NCBI GenBank assembly: GCA_030608245.1
Contig: JAUWEO010000050.1
Coordinates: forward strand, 1 to 9,436
Direction: 5' to 3'
Length of the DNA: 9,436 nt
DNA from: Candidatus Latescibacterota bacterium
GTDB taxonomy: Bacteria > Latescibacterota > MVCY01
Below are positions 1-5,469 of the stretch, piece by piece. Both the position numbers and the translations under genes were made by a program. How positions within the stretch are numbered: position 1 is the first letter of the stretch; every line of letters starts with the position of its first letter. The notes under the pieces were generated by a model. It searched no databases, was not told the origin of the DNA, and worked only from the letters and a program-made list of their open reading frames with translations.

Positions 1-141
1 ATTAGATTAGGCTTATTATCAAAATTAATGAGTTTTAGCATTTTATCTAACGGGGTAAACGCAGATTGTAAAGATCATAAATATTATTTTCGGCGATTAT
101 CGGCGAAAATCTGCGTCCTAACTGAAGAATATCATTTATGA
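1..141 (+). other. AT-rich region upstream of rnfG; open frame from window edge of uncertain coding status
   Basis: Reading from base 1, the frame stays open for 46 codons and stops at TGA 139-141, which overlaps the rnfG start codon (ATG at 138) as ATGA. In a standard Rnf operon rnfD would end here. The translated tail does not look like the hydrophobic end of RnfD: it is rich in K, R, Y and S, and its second half falls inside a palindromic repeat. It could be the repeat-derived tail of an upstream gene, or simply noncoding sequence that happens to be open. The other two + strand frames have stops within the first ten bases. I cannot decide without the sequence to the left. Confidence 0.25.
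59..116. repeat. Palindromic repeat element upstream of rnfG
   Basis: Outer arms ACGCAGATT (59-67) and AATCTGCGT (108-116) are perfect 9-bp inverted repeats. Between them, 87-109 is a second near-perfect palindrome with 11-bp arms (TTTTCGGCGAT against ATCGGCGAAAA), one mismatch and a single central base. The two nested palindromes end about 22 nt before the rnfG start. The layout resembles a dispersed intergenic repeat; it could also fold in the mRNA leader. No T-tract follows, so an intrinsic terminator is unlikely. Confidence 0.5.
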
Positions 142-725
142 AAAGATACAATTCAATTAAGCTCATCACTGTCTTGACCCTCACCTGTGTACTGGCAGGG
201 GCCCTTTTAGCCTGGGTGGATAACTTGACTAGGGAGCCCATTGCCCGGCAGGAAAAAGAGGCTAAATTAAGAGCTATCAGGGCGATTTTGCCCGCTTTCG
301 ACAACAACCCCAGCATTACTACAAAGCAGATAGAGGGGACAACCTGTTACCTCGGCACCTGGGAGTCAGAGGTATCAGGAGTGGCCTTTGACGTTTTCGC
401 TGATGGATTCAGCGGGAAAATCAAGCTCATTATGGGGGTAGACAGAGAGGCCAACATAAGCGGAGTGTGGGTGTTAGGACATTTGGAGACACCAGGACTG
501 GGGGCAAATATTACCAAGCCCTGGTTTACGGGACAATTCAAAGACAAGTCTCTGGAAAATTCCCGCTTGGTGGCAGGGAGACTGGCAGTAGAAAAAGACG
601 GTGGCGACATCGATGCCATAACCGGTGCCACCATCTCCTCCCGGGCAGTGACCGAGGCAGTGAGTAAAGGGTTGGACTTCTTCCAGAAACACGGAGAAGA
701 ATTACTGGACGGAAAAGAAAAATGA
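138..725 (+). CDS. rnfG: Electron transport complex subunit RnfG/RsxG (FMN-binding)
   Basis: A 195-residue subunit of the Rnf/Rsx complex, which couples electron transfer between reduced ferredoxin and NAD+ to ion movement across the cytoplasmic membrane. Residues about 8-28 form one N-terminal membrane anchor (ITVLTLTCVLAGALLAW), followed by the family-typical LTREPIA. The rest is an FMN-binding domain on the outer face. The covalent flavin motif is visible as DAITGATISS at 159-168; by family knowledge T165 of TGAT carries the phosphoester-linked FMN added by an ApbE-type transferase. GHLETPGLGANI at 114-125 is also typical. Length is usual for RnfG. The start has only a weak upstream purine run (GAAG at 124-127, about 10 nt away), and it overlaps the stop of the open frame on its left as ATGA, so it may be translationally coupled. 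The stop overlaps the rnfE start. NqrC is the main alternative; the rnfE neighbour favours Rnf. Confidence 0.93.
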   Translation: MKRYNSIKLITVLTLTCVLAGALLAWVDNLTREPIARQEKEAKLRAIRAILPAFDNNPSITTKQIEGTTCYLGTWESEVSGVAFDVFADGFSGKIKLIMGVDREANISGVWVLGHLETPGLGANITKPWFTGQFKDKSLENSRLVAGRLAVEKDGGDIDAITGATISSRAVTEAVSKGLDFFQKHGEELLDGKEK

Positions 726-1342
726 ACCTACGCAAAGATTTTGCGAAAGGATTCATCTCTCAAAATCCTGTCTTTAGATTAGTTCTGGGTATGTGCCCTA
801 CTCTGGCAGTGACTACTGCGGCCATAAACGGGGTAGCTATGGGGCTGGCAACTACCGCAGTATTGGTGAGCTCTAACCTTATTATCTCCAGTTTGCGCAG
901 ACTCATCCCTCGTCAGGTGAGAATCCCCATATTTATCGTAGTGATTGCCACCTTTGTAACCGCAGTTGACAGAATTATGGCAGGTTATTTCTCCGACCTG
1001 CATAAGGTTTTGGGGATTTTCATCCCCCTGATCGTGGTCAACTGTATTATCTTGGGAAGGGCAGAGGCCTTTGCCTCGAAGAACCCAGTCCTGAATTCTG
1101 TGCTGGACGGATTGGGAATGGGATTCGGTTTCACCCTATCCCTGACTATCCTGGGCAGCGTGAGGGAGATTTTCGGCAACGGAACCATCTTCGGAATTCA
1201 AGTACTGGGCTGGGGATTCAAACCAGCGCTTATTATGCTTATGCCTCCTGGTGCGTTTCTGGCCTTAGGACTGCTTGTTGGTCTGATAAACAGGCTTCCT
1301 ATTGGTAAACAGGGCCAACCCGGCCGTTCTCTGAACAAATAA
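722..1342 (+). CDS. rnfE: Electron transport complex subunit RnfE/RsxE
   Basis: A 206-residue integral membrane subunit of the Rnf/Rsx complex with about six hydrophobic segments. Family signatures are clear: NPVFRLVLGMCPTLAVT near the N-terminus, LGIFIPLIVVNCIILGRAEAF at about 97-117 (written here in part: LGIFIPLIVVNC), then NPVLNSVLDGLGMG and GSVREIFGNGT. C25 in GMCPTLA and C108 in VVNCII match the conserved membrane cysteines that, in RnfA/RnfE and NqrD/NqrE, hold an intramembrane iron-sulfur cluster with the partner subunit. The partner RnfA is not in the window. The start ATG overlaps the rnfG TGA (ATGA), implying coupled translation. The C-terminus ends in a short polar tail. NqrD is the closest alternative, but an RnfG-like neighbour directly upstream supports RnfE. 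Confidence 0.93.
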   Translation: MNLRKDFAKGFISQNPVFRLVLGMCPTLAVTTAAINGVAMGLATTAVLVSSNLIISSLRRLIPRQVRIPIFIVVIATFVTAVDRIMAGYFSDLHKVLGIFIPLIVVNCIILGRAEAFASKNPVLNSVLDGLGMGFGFTLSLTILGSVREIFGNGTIFGIQVLGWGFKPALIMLMPPGAFLALGLLVGLINRLPIGKQGQPGRSLNK

Positions 1343-1383
1343 GGACATATCCGAAACATGTGTAACCTGCAATTCGTTTAACA

Positions 1384-1413
1384 GACTGTAACTCTGGAAC
1401 CTCAGAGAGAGTC
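1384..1413 (+). promoter_or_regulatory. Possible hairpin in the rnfE-purA gap
   Basis: Inner arms CTCTG (1392-1396) and CAGAG (1403-1407) with a 6-nt loop, plus outer arms GACT (1384-1387) and AGTC (1410-1413), form a two-part stem with an internal loop. It lies about 35 nt before the purA start and is not followed by a T-run, so it is not a convincing terminator. It may be a leader structure or chance. No clear -35/-10 pair is visible in the 1343-1448 gap. Confidence 0.2.
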
Positions 1414-1435
1414 AAAGTACTTGGTTATTTTAAGT

Positions 1436-1441
1436 GAGGAG
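1436..1441 (+). promoter_or_regulatory. Ribosome binding site that sets the purA start
   Basis: GAGGAG lies 7 nt before ATG 1449. An in-frame GTG at 1434 would add five residues but would place this Shine-Dalgarno sequence inside the gene, so ATG 1449 is preferred. Confidence 0.8.
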
Positions 1442-1448
1442 CAAGACT

Positions 1449-2723
1449 ATGGCGATTAAAGTAGTGGTAGGGTCCCAATGGGGAGATGAAGGCAAGGCTA
1501 AGATTGTGGACTATCTGACCGAGGAGGCCGACATCGTAGTACGCTTCCAGGGAGGTGCCAATGCCGGACATACCGTGGTCATCGGTAAAGAGAAGTTTGT
1601 CTTTCACCTGATTCCCACCGGTATTATCCACCCCGACAAAATATGTATTATTGGAAATGGAGTGGTGTTAGACCCTGCAGTTCTCTTGGATGAGAAGGAG
1701 AATTTGGCGGGAAAGGGCATCCGTGTGGAGGGCAGGCTTCTGATAAGTGAGAATTCTCACTTGGTAATGCCCTATCACAAGCTGTTAGATCAAGTTAAAG
1801 AGGAGAGTAAGACAGGAGAAAAGATCGGAACCACCAGAAGGGGAATCGGTCCTTGCTATACGGACAAGGCAGCCCGGATGGGGATTCGAGCAGCAGACCT
1901 GCTGGATGAAGAACTCTTCCGAGGGAAGTTAACCCAGAACATCCAGGAGAAGAATGAGGTATTTACCAAAATATACGGGCGGGAGGCAATAGACGGCGAA
2001 AAGATATTCAGCGAATACCGGGAATTTGGAGAGATGCTTCGCCCTTTCATAGCCGACACTTCAGTGTTCCTGGACCAGGCAGTCAAACAAGGCCGTTCGG
2101 TGCTTTTTGAAGGGGCACAGGGCACTCTGCTGGATATGGATCACGGGACATATCCCTTTGTAACCTCCTCAAACACTGTGGCCGGCGGTGCCTGTGCCGG
2201 CTCTGGTATTGGGCCTACACAGATTGATGAGGTGATCGGGGTAACCAAAGCCTATACCAGCAGAGTGGGAAACGGCCCCTTCCCCACGGAACTTAAGGAT
2301 ACCACCGGTGAGAAAATAAGGGAGGTCGGCCAGGAATACGGGGCAACCACCGGCCGGCCCCGCCGATGTGGATGGTTTGATGCGATAGCTGTTAGACTTG
2401 CCAACAGAGTTAACGGATTGACCAGCTTAGCTGTAACCCGACTCGACGTGTTGGACTCCTTTGCTACGATCAACATCTGCACTGCTTACAGATACAAGGG
2501 AAACACAATTGAAGATATGCCTGCAGATTCTAAGGTCCTGTCTCAATGCGAGCCGGTCTACGAAACCTGGGATGGCTGGATGTGTGCGACTCCAGAAGCA
2601 AGGAGCATGAGGCAGCTTCCTGATGCCGCTAGGGCTTATCTGGAGCGGATTGCCGAGTTGACCCAGACCAAGATATCCATTGTTTCGGTAGGACCAAGCC
2701 GGGAACAGACTATCGAATTGTAG
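1449..2723 (+). CDS. purA: Adenylosuccinate synthetase
   Basis: A 424-residue cytosolic enzyme joining IMP and aspartate, with GTP hydrolysis, to give adenylosuccinate, the first committed step from IMP to AMP. The length is usual. Family landmarks are all present: WGDEGKAKIVD at 11-21 with catalytic D13, QGGANAGHTVV with catalytic H41, GTTRRGIGPCYTDKAAR, the FEGAQGTLLDMDHGTYP segment, the ATTGRPRRCGWFD switch region, the guanine-recognition stretch VTRLDVLD, and the C-terminal SVGPSREQTIEL. One oddity: residue 17 in the P-loop-like segment is Ala, where the common form is GDEGKGK. Everything else appears intact, so it should be active. It may be transcribed with rnfGE or from its own promoter; the 106-nt gap does not settle this. 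It converges with the aminopeptidase gene with 3 nt between stop codons. Confidence 0.97.
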   Translation: MAIKVVVGSQWGDEGKAKIVDYLTEEADIVVRFQGGANAGHTVVIGKEKFVFHLIPTGIIHPDKICIIGNGVVLDPAVLLDEKENLAGKGIRVEGRLLISENSHLVMPYHKLLDQVKEESKTGEKIGTTRRGIGPCYTDKAARMGIRAADLLDEELFRGKLTQNIQEKNEVFTKIYGREAIDGEKIFSEYREFGEMLRPFIADTSVFLDQAVKQGRSVLFEGAQGTLLDMDHGTYPFVTSSNTVAGGACAGSGIGPTQIDEVIGVTKAYTSRVGNGPFPTELKDTTGEKIREVGQEYGATTGRPRRCGWFDAIAVRLANRVNGLTSLAVTRLDVLDSFATINICTAYRYKGNTIEDMPADSKVLSQCEPVYETWDGWMCATPEARSMRQLPDAARAYLERIAELTQTKISIVSVGPSREQTIEL

Positions 2724-2726
2724 GGT

Positions 2727-3683
2727 TTAATCCAAAAGCAGCTTGCCGTCCTTCATTATTGTCTCCCCATTTACTTCGAGCGTGGGCCGGAGCAATATAC
2801 CGTCAAGGTGAGCCGGAGCCGTTACGGTACCTCCCATTGAGGCGTTGTCTCCCAGGGCGATGTGGACTGTCCCGATGGCCTTCTCGTCCTCTAAGACATT
2901 ACCGGTAAGGATGGCCTTATCATTAGTGCCTATTCCCAGCTCAGCTATATTGTAAGCCAGTTTACCCAGGGGGGCAAGTAGGGCTTTTAGCTTCTCAGCC
3001 TCAGTGTGCCCCAGGATCTCAGTCACAAACCCATCCTTTACCACCAATCGGATGCCCTCCTTAAGGAGTCCCAGGTTGGCAATAGCCCCGTCTATCAAAA
3101 TCACCCCCTGACTGCTTCCTTCCAGCGGGGCCAGATAGGCCTCTCCAGCGGGCAGGTTGCCGAAATCACCTTTCTGGTGATAGAGGCCGGTGTCAGCATA
3201 GCCTTTTCTGCCCTCCACTGACATAGTGATATCTGTGCCACTAGGGGTGGTAACTTGCACCCGATGTGCCTCGGTCAATAGCGAGGCGATTTTTTTGCTC
3301 CGCCGGGCTATTTTCTGGTAGTCGGCATCAAGGCTGCGTAGCATTACCTCTTCGGTAATGCCGGGGAGGGTGGCTATTCTTGCACCTTGGGTGCAGGCCT
3401 CTCGACGGGCATCGGTATGGGTGAGGGATTTGGTGGTGGGGGCCAAAACTGCATCCACATTCTTCATCAGTTCAGCCACGGGCTTGGGTGGCTCTTCACC
3501 ATGAACCTGCCTGGGGATAATCTCGGTCAGTATCACCTCAGCACCTGAGCGCTTGGCTGCCTCCCAGAGGGCATAGCCGATTTCCCTTTTGGTTTCATCA
3601 GTGATAACTAAGACGGCCTCTCCTGATTTGACGGCCATGCACTTGTTAACAGCAACCTCTGCCGCTTTCTCTAATCGATTCAT
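2727..3683 (-). CDS. M29-type aminopeptidase-like metalloprotein (COG2309 family)
   Basis: A 318-residue protein of the AmpS/M29 leucyl aminopeptidase group, shorter than the roughly 410-residue thermophilic M29 enzymes and matching the short forms common in anaerobes. The N-terminal half is an alpha/beta domain. The C-terminal half carries the metal-site pattern: LPAGEAYLAP (177-186), AELGIGTN (247-254, E248), EDEKAIGTVHIALG (265-278, E267 and H274) and AHLDG (291-295, H292 and D294). Full-length M29 enzymes bind two metals through Glu, Glu, His, His and Asp in these same blocks, so the site looks intact. The likely role is cytosolic removal of N-terminal residues from peptides. NicX-type 2,5-dihydroxypyridine dioxygenases belong to the same superfamily, so function is not certain from sequence. 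The start at 3683 is chosen because a near-perfect Shine-Dalgarno sits just upstream; an in-frame GTG at 3728 would add 15 residues without a ribosome site. Confidence 0.82.
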   Translation of the reverse strand: MNRLEKAAEVAVNKCMAVKSGEAVLVITDETKREIGYALWEAAKRSGAEVILTEIIPRQVHGEEPPKPVAELMKNVDAVLAPTTKSLTHTDARREACTQGARIATLPGITEEVMLRSLDADYQKIARRSKKIASLLTEAHRVQVTTPSGTDITMSVEGRKGYADTGLYHQKGDFGNLPAGEAYLAPLEGSSQGVILIDGAIANLGLLKEGIRLVVKDGFVTEILGHTEAEKLKALLAPLGKLAYNIAELGIGTNDKAILTGNVLEDEKAIGTVHIALGDNASMGGTVTAPAHLDGILLRPTLEVNGETIMKDGKLLLD

Positions 3684-3686
3684 CAG

Positions 3687-3695
3687 CACCTCCTT
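3687..3695 (-). promoter_or_regulatory. Strong ribosome binding site of the aminopeptidase-like gene
   Basis: On the - strand the sequence is AAGGAGGTG, with the GGAGG core 5 nt before ATG 3683. It decides the start codon against the longer GTG frame beginning at 3728. Confidence 0.85.
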
Positions 3696-3703
3696 CTGGT
3701 TTT

Positions 3704-3730
3704 GTGTGGCGTTGTCAACACTCTCCACAC
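3704..3730 (-). promoter_or_regulatory. Inverted repeat in the aminopeptidase leader
   Basis: GTGTGG (3704-3709) and CCACAC (3725-3730) are perfect 6-bp inverted arms. Between them GTTGTCAAC (3711-3719) is itself a small palindrome. The element lies 21-47 nt upstream of the start codon, so it could be an operator or a hairpin near the ribosome site. Function is inferred only from position and symmetry. Confidence 0.3.
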
Positions 3731-3819
3731 GGAGATATGTTTATTGCGATATGACAAATTTCTGGTCGCAAAATCAGCTGTTTGACACGGGAATAACTGG
3801 AATTTAACAACAAGACTGA

Positions 3820-3847
3820 ATCTAATAAGATCCCTTCTGGCTGTCAA
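3820..3847 (-). promoter_or_regulatory. Possible sigma-70-type promoter for the aminopeptidase-like gene
   Basis: On the - strand a perfect TTGACA (+ strand 3842-3847) is followed after 16 nt by TTAGAT (+ strand 3820-3825), a poor -10 match (3 of 6); TATTAG two bases earlier is better (4 of 6) but with 14-nt spacing. The consensus -35 and the position about 140 nt before the start make a promoter plausible but unproven. Confidence 0.3.
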
Positions 3848-3899
3848 GTTTCTTTTTCGGAGTATCCCAAGATATAAGTACTGAAGTTACAAGGTCAAA

Positions 3900-3929
3900 G
3901 AAAGGGAAGCCTGTAGAGTGAAAGGGAAG
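3900..3929. repeat. Direct repeat GAAAGGGAAG, two copies 20 bp apart
   Basis: Identical 10-bp copies lie at 3900-3909 and 3920-3929. The 20-bp period is close to two helical turns, which suits a protein bound on one DNA face. It lies in the gap between the isomerase-like stop and the aminopeptidase-like promoter region. No regulator is known for it. Confidence 0.4.
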
Positions 3930-3937
3930 ATCTACCA

Positions 3938-3958
3938 GATTTGAGCGGCGTTCAAATC
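3938..3958 (-). terminator. Inverted repeat overlapping the isomerase-like stop; weak terminator candidate
   Basis: GATTTGA (3938-3944) and TCAAATC (3952-3958) are perfect 7-bp arms around a 7-nt GC-rich loop. The right arm contains the stop codon of the isomerase-like gene. The stem is AT-rich and no T-tract follows on the - strand, so intrinsic termination would be poor. It could instead protect the transcript 3' end. Confidence 0.25.
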
Positions 3959-5283
3959 CGCAGCACCTCCACAGACAACATGCGGGCCAGGTTTTCTATC
4001 TCTTGACTGAGATCTCCGTAGGCCAGGGAATAGTGTTGAGTAGTGACGTGAGCCAAGAAATCATCGGCGTCACCGTCCAATTCGACCGTGAGAGCCGGTG
4101 CCCATCCCTGCCGACGCTGGGAAGGCAATCCTGTGCCTGTGCCGTAGGTGAAGCAGTAGCTACCTATCTCCTCAGACAAACGAAGATATGTGACCTTACC
4201 TGGTTTCAGGGCAAAGCTGTTAGTTACCCCCTTGAAATAGGGAGCAATCGCCGGCCGTATCTCAACATCATCGGGCGAGGAGGCCGTCTCATAGGGGGCA
4301 AAACCACAGGACGAAAAGAGCAGTTTGTTGTCAACACGGTCCAGCACATCGCCGTAGGCGATAGCCTGGCCCGTCAGATAGTGCTGGATGATCATGCTCA
4401 CCATCAGCGGAATGTCGCCCTCACAGGTGGTCACGATGCCGTCGGAGGCCAGCAGGGCCAGCGGTACACACCCCACCATCCCATACTCCTGAGAAAACTC
4501 GTACTGGCATTTGAAGCAGATGGCGTCCAGATGACGCTCGGCGACCCAATCCTTCAACGCTAAATAGATGCGGGCCACTGTCTGCAAGTGCTCTTCCGTG
4601 ACCCCGTCCGTGATGCGGGCGCATCTGCGCAGACGGGCTACGACGGGGTCGCATCGCTTTCTCCCTATAGCTTCGGCTCGCCGAATGATGCTGTAACTAT
4701 CCGCATGCTCGACCTCCGGGCCAATGCGGAAGCGCATCAGGAGATGATCAAAGGTCCCGGAGTACATACCCATAGAGGCGTAGCCCACCAGCCCGATGCG
4801 TGTCTGTTGCAGCCGTTTCCAGGTATGGGCCGCTCGGATGAAGGATAGAACACGATTCAGGACCGCCGGATCATTCACGTTTCCCCAGACACCCTCATGC
4901 GATAATCCCACGCGGTCCAGAGCCCCTTTGATCACCATGCACACCACCGCAGAACCGGTGGATTCACGGTGGCCCTCTGTCTCAAACATGGGAAAACCCC
5001 ACACCAACAGGGGCAGATGTTCCAGCTCGCGGATGGCTGCGATAGCCACAGGTGCTTCCAGCCACGTATCGAGAAAGACGACAACGCCATCAACGTGGGC
5101 GTCCAACAATTCCTTGGCCGCATCCACTGCCTGCCAGGGCTCGAGAGCCGGGGACGAGGCCCGGCAGACCTCAATTCCAGACTGGGTGAGTTGCTCAACA
5201 GCCTGATCTGCCATCCGTTCCCCAATATCATTGGGATAGTCGCGATGGCCCAGCGTCAGAAAACCAATTCTCGGAGATATCAT
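3952..5283 (-). CDS. L-fucose/L-arabinose isomerase-like protein (COG2407)
   Basis: A 443-residue cytosolic protein of the FucI/AraA-like isomerase superfamily, which converts aldoses to ketoses with a divalent metal. The N-terminal half is an alpha/beta region starting RIGFLTLGHRDYPNDIGE, with VDGVVVFLDTW and LPLLVWGFPMFETEG, then a second segment RIGLVGYASMGMYSGTFD. The catalytic half has CFKCQYEFSQEYG (256-268), a GIVTTCEGDIPLMVSM block (282-297, E288 and D290) and a C-terminal domain with TTQHYSLAYGD (415-424, H417). Acidic residues and the late His fit the metal ligands of FucI-type enzymes, but exact pairing is inferred. Substrate is unknown: relatives of this broad group act on fucose, arabinose and, in some sulfoquinovose pathways, sulfosugars. 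GGGAGG 9 nt upstream supports the start. It is the last gene of the - strand cluster, 186 nt after the FGGY kinase, which suggests an isomerase-kinase pair. Confidence 0.8.
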   Translation of the reverse strand: MISPRIGFLTLGHRDYPNDIGERMADQAVEQLTQSGIEVCRASSPALEPWQAVDAAKELLDAHVDGVVVFLDTWLEAPVAIAAIRELEHLPLLVWGFPMFETEGHRESTGSAVVCMVIKGALDRVGLSHEGVWGNVNDPAVLNRVLSFIRAAHTWKRLQQTRIGLVGYASMGMYSGTFDHLLMRFRIGPEVEHADSYSIIRRAEAIGRKRCDPVVARLRRCARITDGVTEEHLQTVARIYLALKDWVAERHLDAICFKCQYEFSQEYGMVGCVPLALLASDGIVTTCEGDIPLMVSMIIQHYLTGQAIAYGDVLDRVDNKLLFSSCGFAPYETASSPDDVEIRPAIAPYFKGVTNSFALKPGKVTYLRLSEEIGSYCFTYGTGTGLPSQRRQGWAPALTVELDGDADDFLAHVTTQHYSLAYGDLSQEIENLARMLSVEVLRI

Positions 5284-5383
5284 AATCGATTTCCTCCCTA
5301 TGCCATTTTAGCTTTGTTCCTAAACGCTCATCCCGACAAGTCGGCACCACCAAGGATGAAAATGCCGTCTCGAATCTCCCGAG

Positions 5384-5416
5384 AACCTCCCGCAGGTTCG
5401 GAACCTGCGGGAGGTT
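5384..5416. repeat. Perfect 33-bp nested palindrome between kinase and isomerase genes
   Basis: AACCTCCCGCAGGTTC (5384-5399) and GAACCTGCGGGAGGTT (5401-5416) are exact reverse complements around one central base. Each arm is itself an inverted repeat: AACCT-CCCGC-AGGTT and AACCT-GCGGG-AGGTT. It can therefore fold as one long stem or as two small ones. Smaller inverted pairs flank it: TCTCG/CGAGA (5368-5384) and CCGAC-AA-GTCGG (5333-5344). It lies 53 nt downstream of the kinase stop and about 100 nt upstream of the isomerase start. No T-tract follows on the - strand. The 186-nt gap contains no gene. Confidence 0.75.
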
Positions 5417-5469
5417 GCCCGGAATCGCGGCTATTTTCGGAGCAAACCCTCACAAATTTTCTCAAAGCC

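Noticed and set aside
47..316. 89-codon - strand open frame across the start of rnfG
   Set aside because: It overlaps the repeat and the conserved rnfG N-terminus on the opposite strand and has no supporting motif.
3684..3728. Longer form of the aminopeptidase-like protein starting at GTG 3728
   Set aside because: The ideal ribosome site lies inside this extension, directly before ATG 3683, and the extra residues come from the symmetric leader element.
4003..4563. 186-codon + strand open frame opposite the isomerase-like gene
   Set aside because: Shadow of a conserved coding region; no family resemblance.
5384..5416. Palindrome as an intrinsic terminator of the kinase transcript
   Set aside because: No T-run follows on the - strand, and the isomerase gene downstream appears to need read-through or its own promoter.
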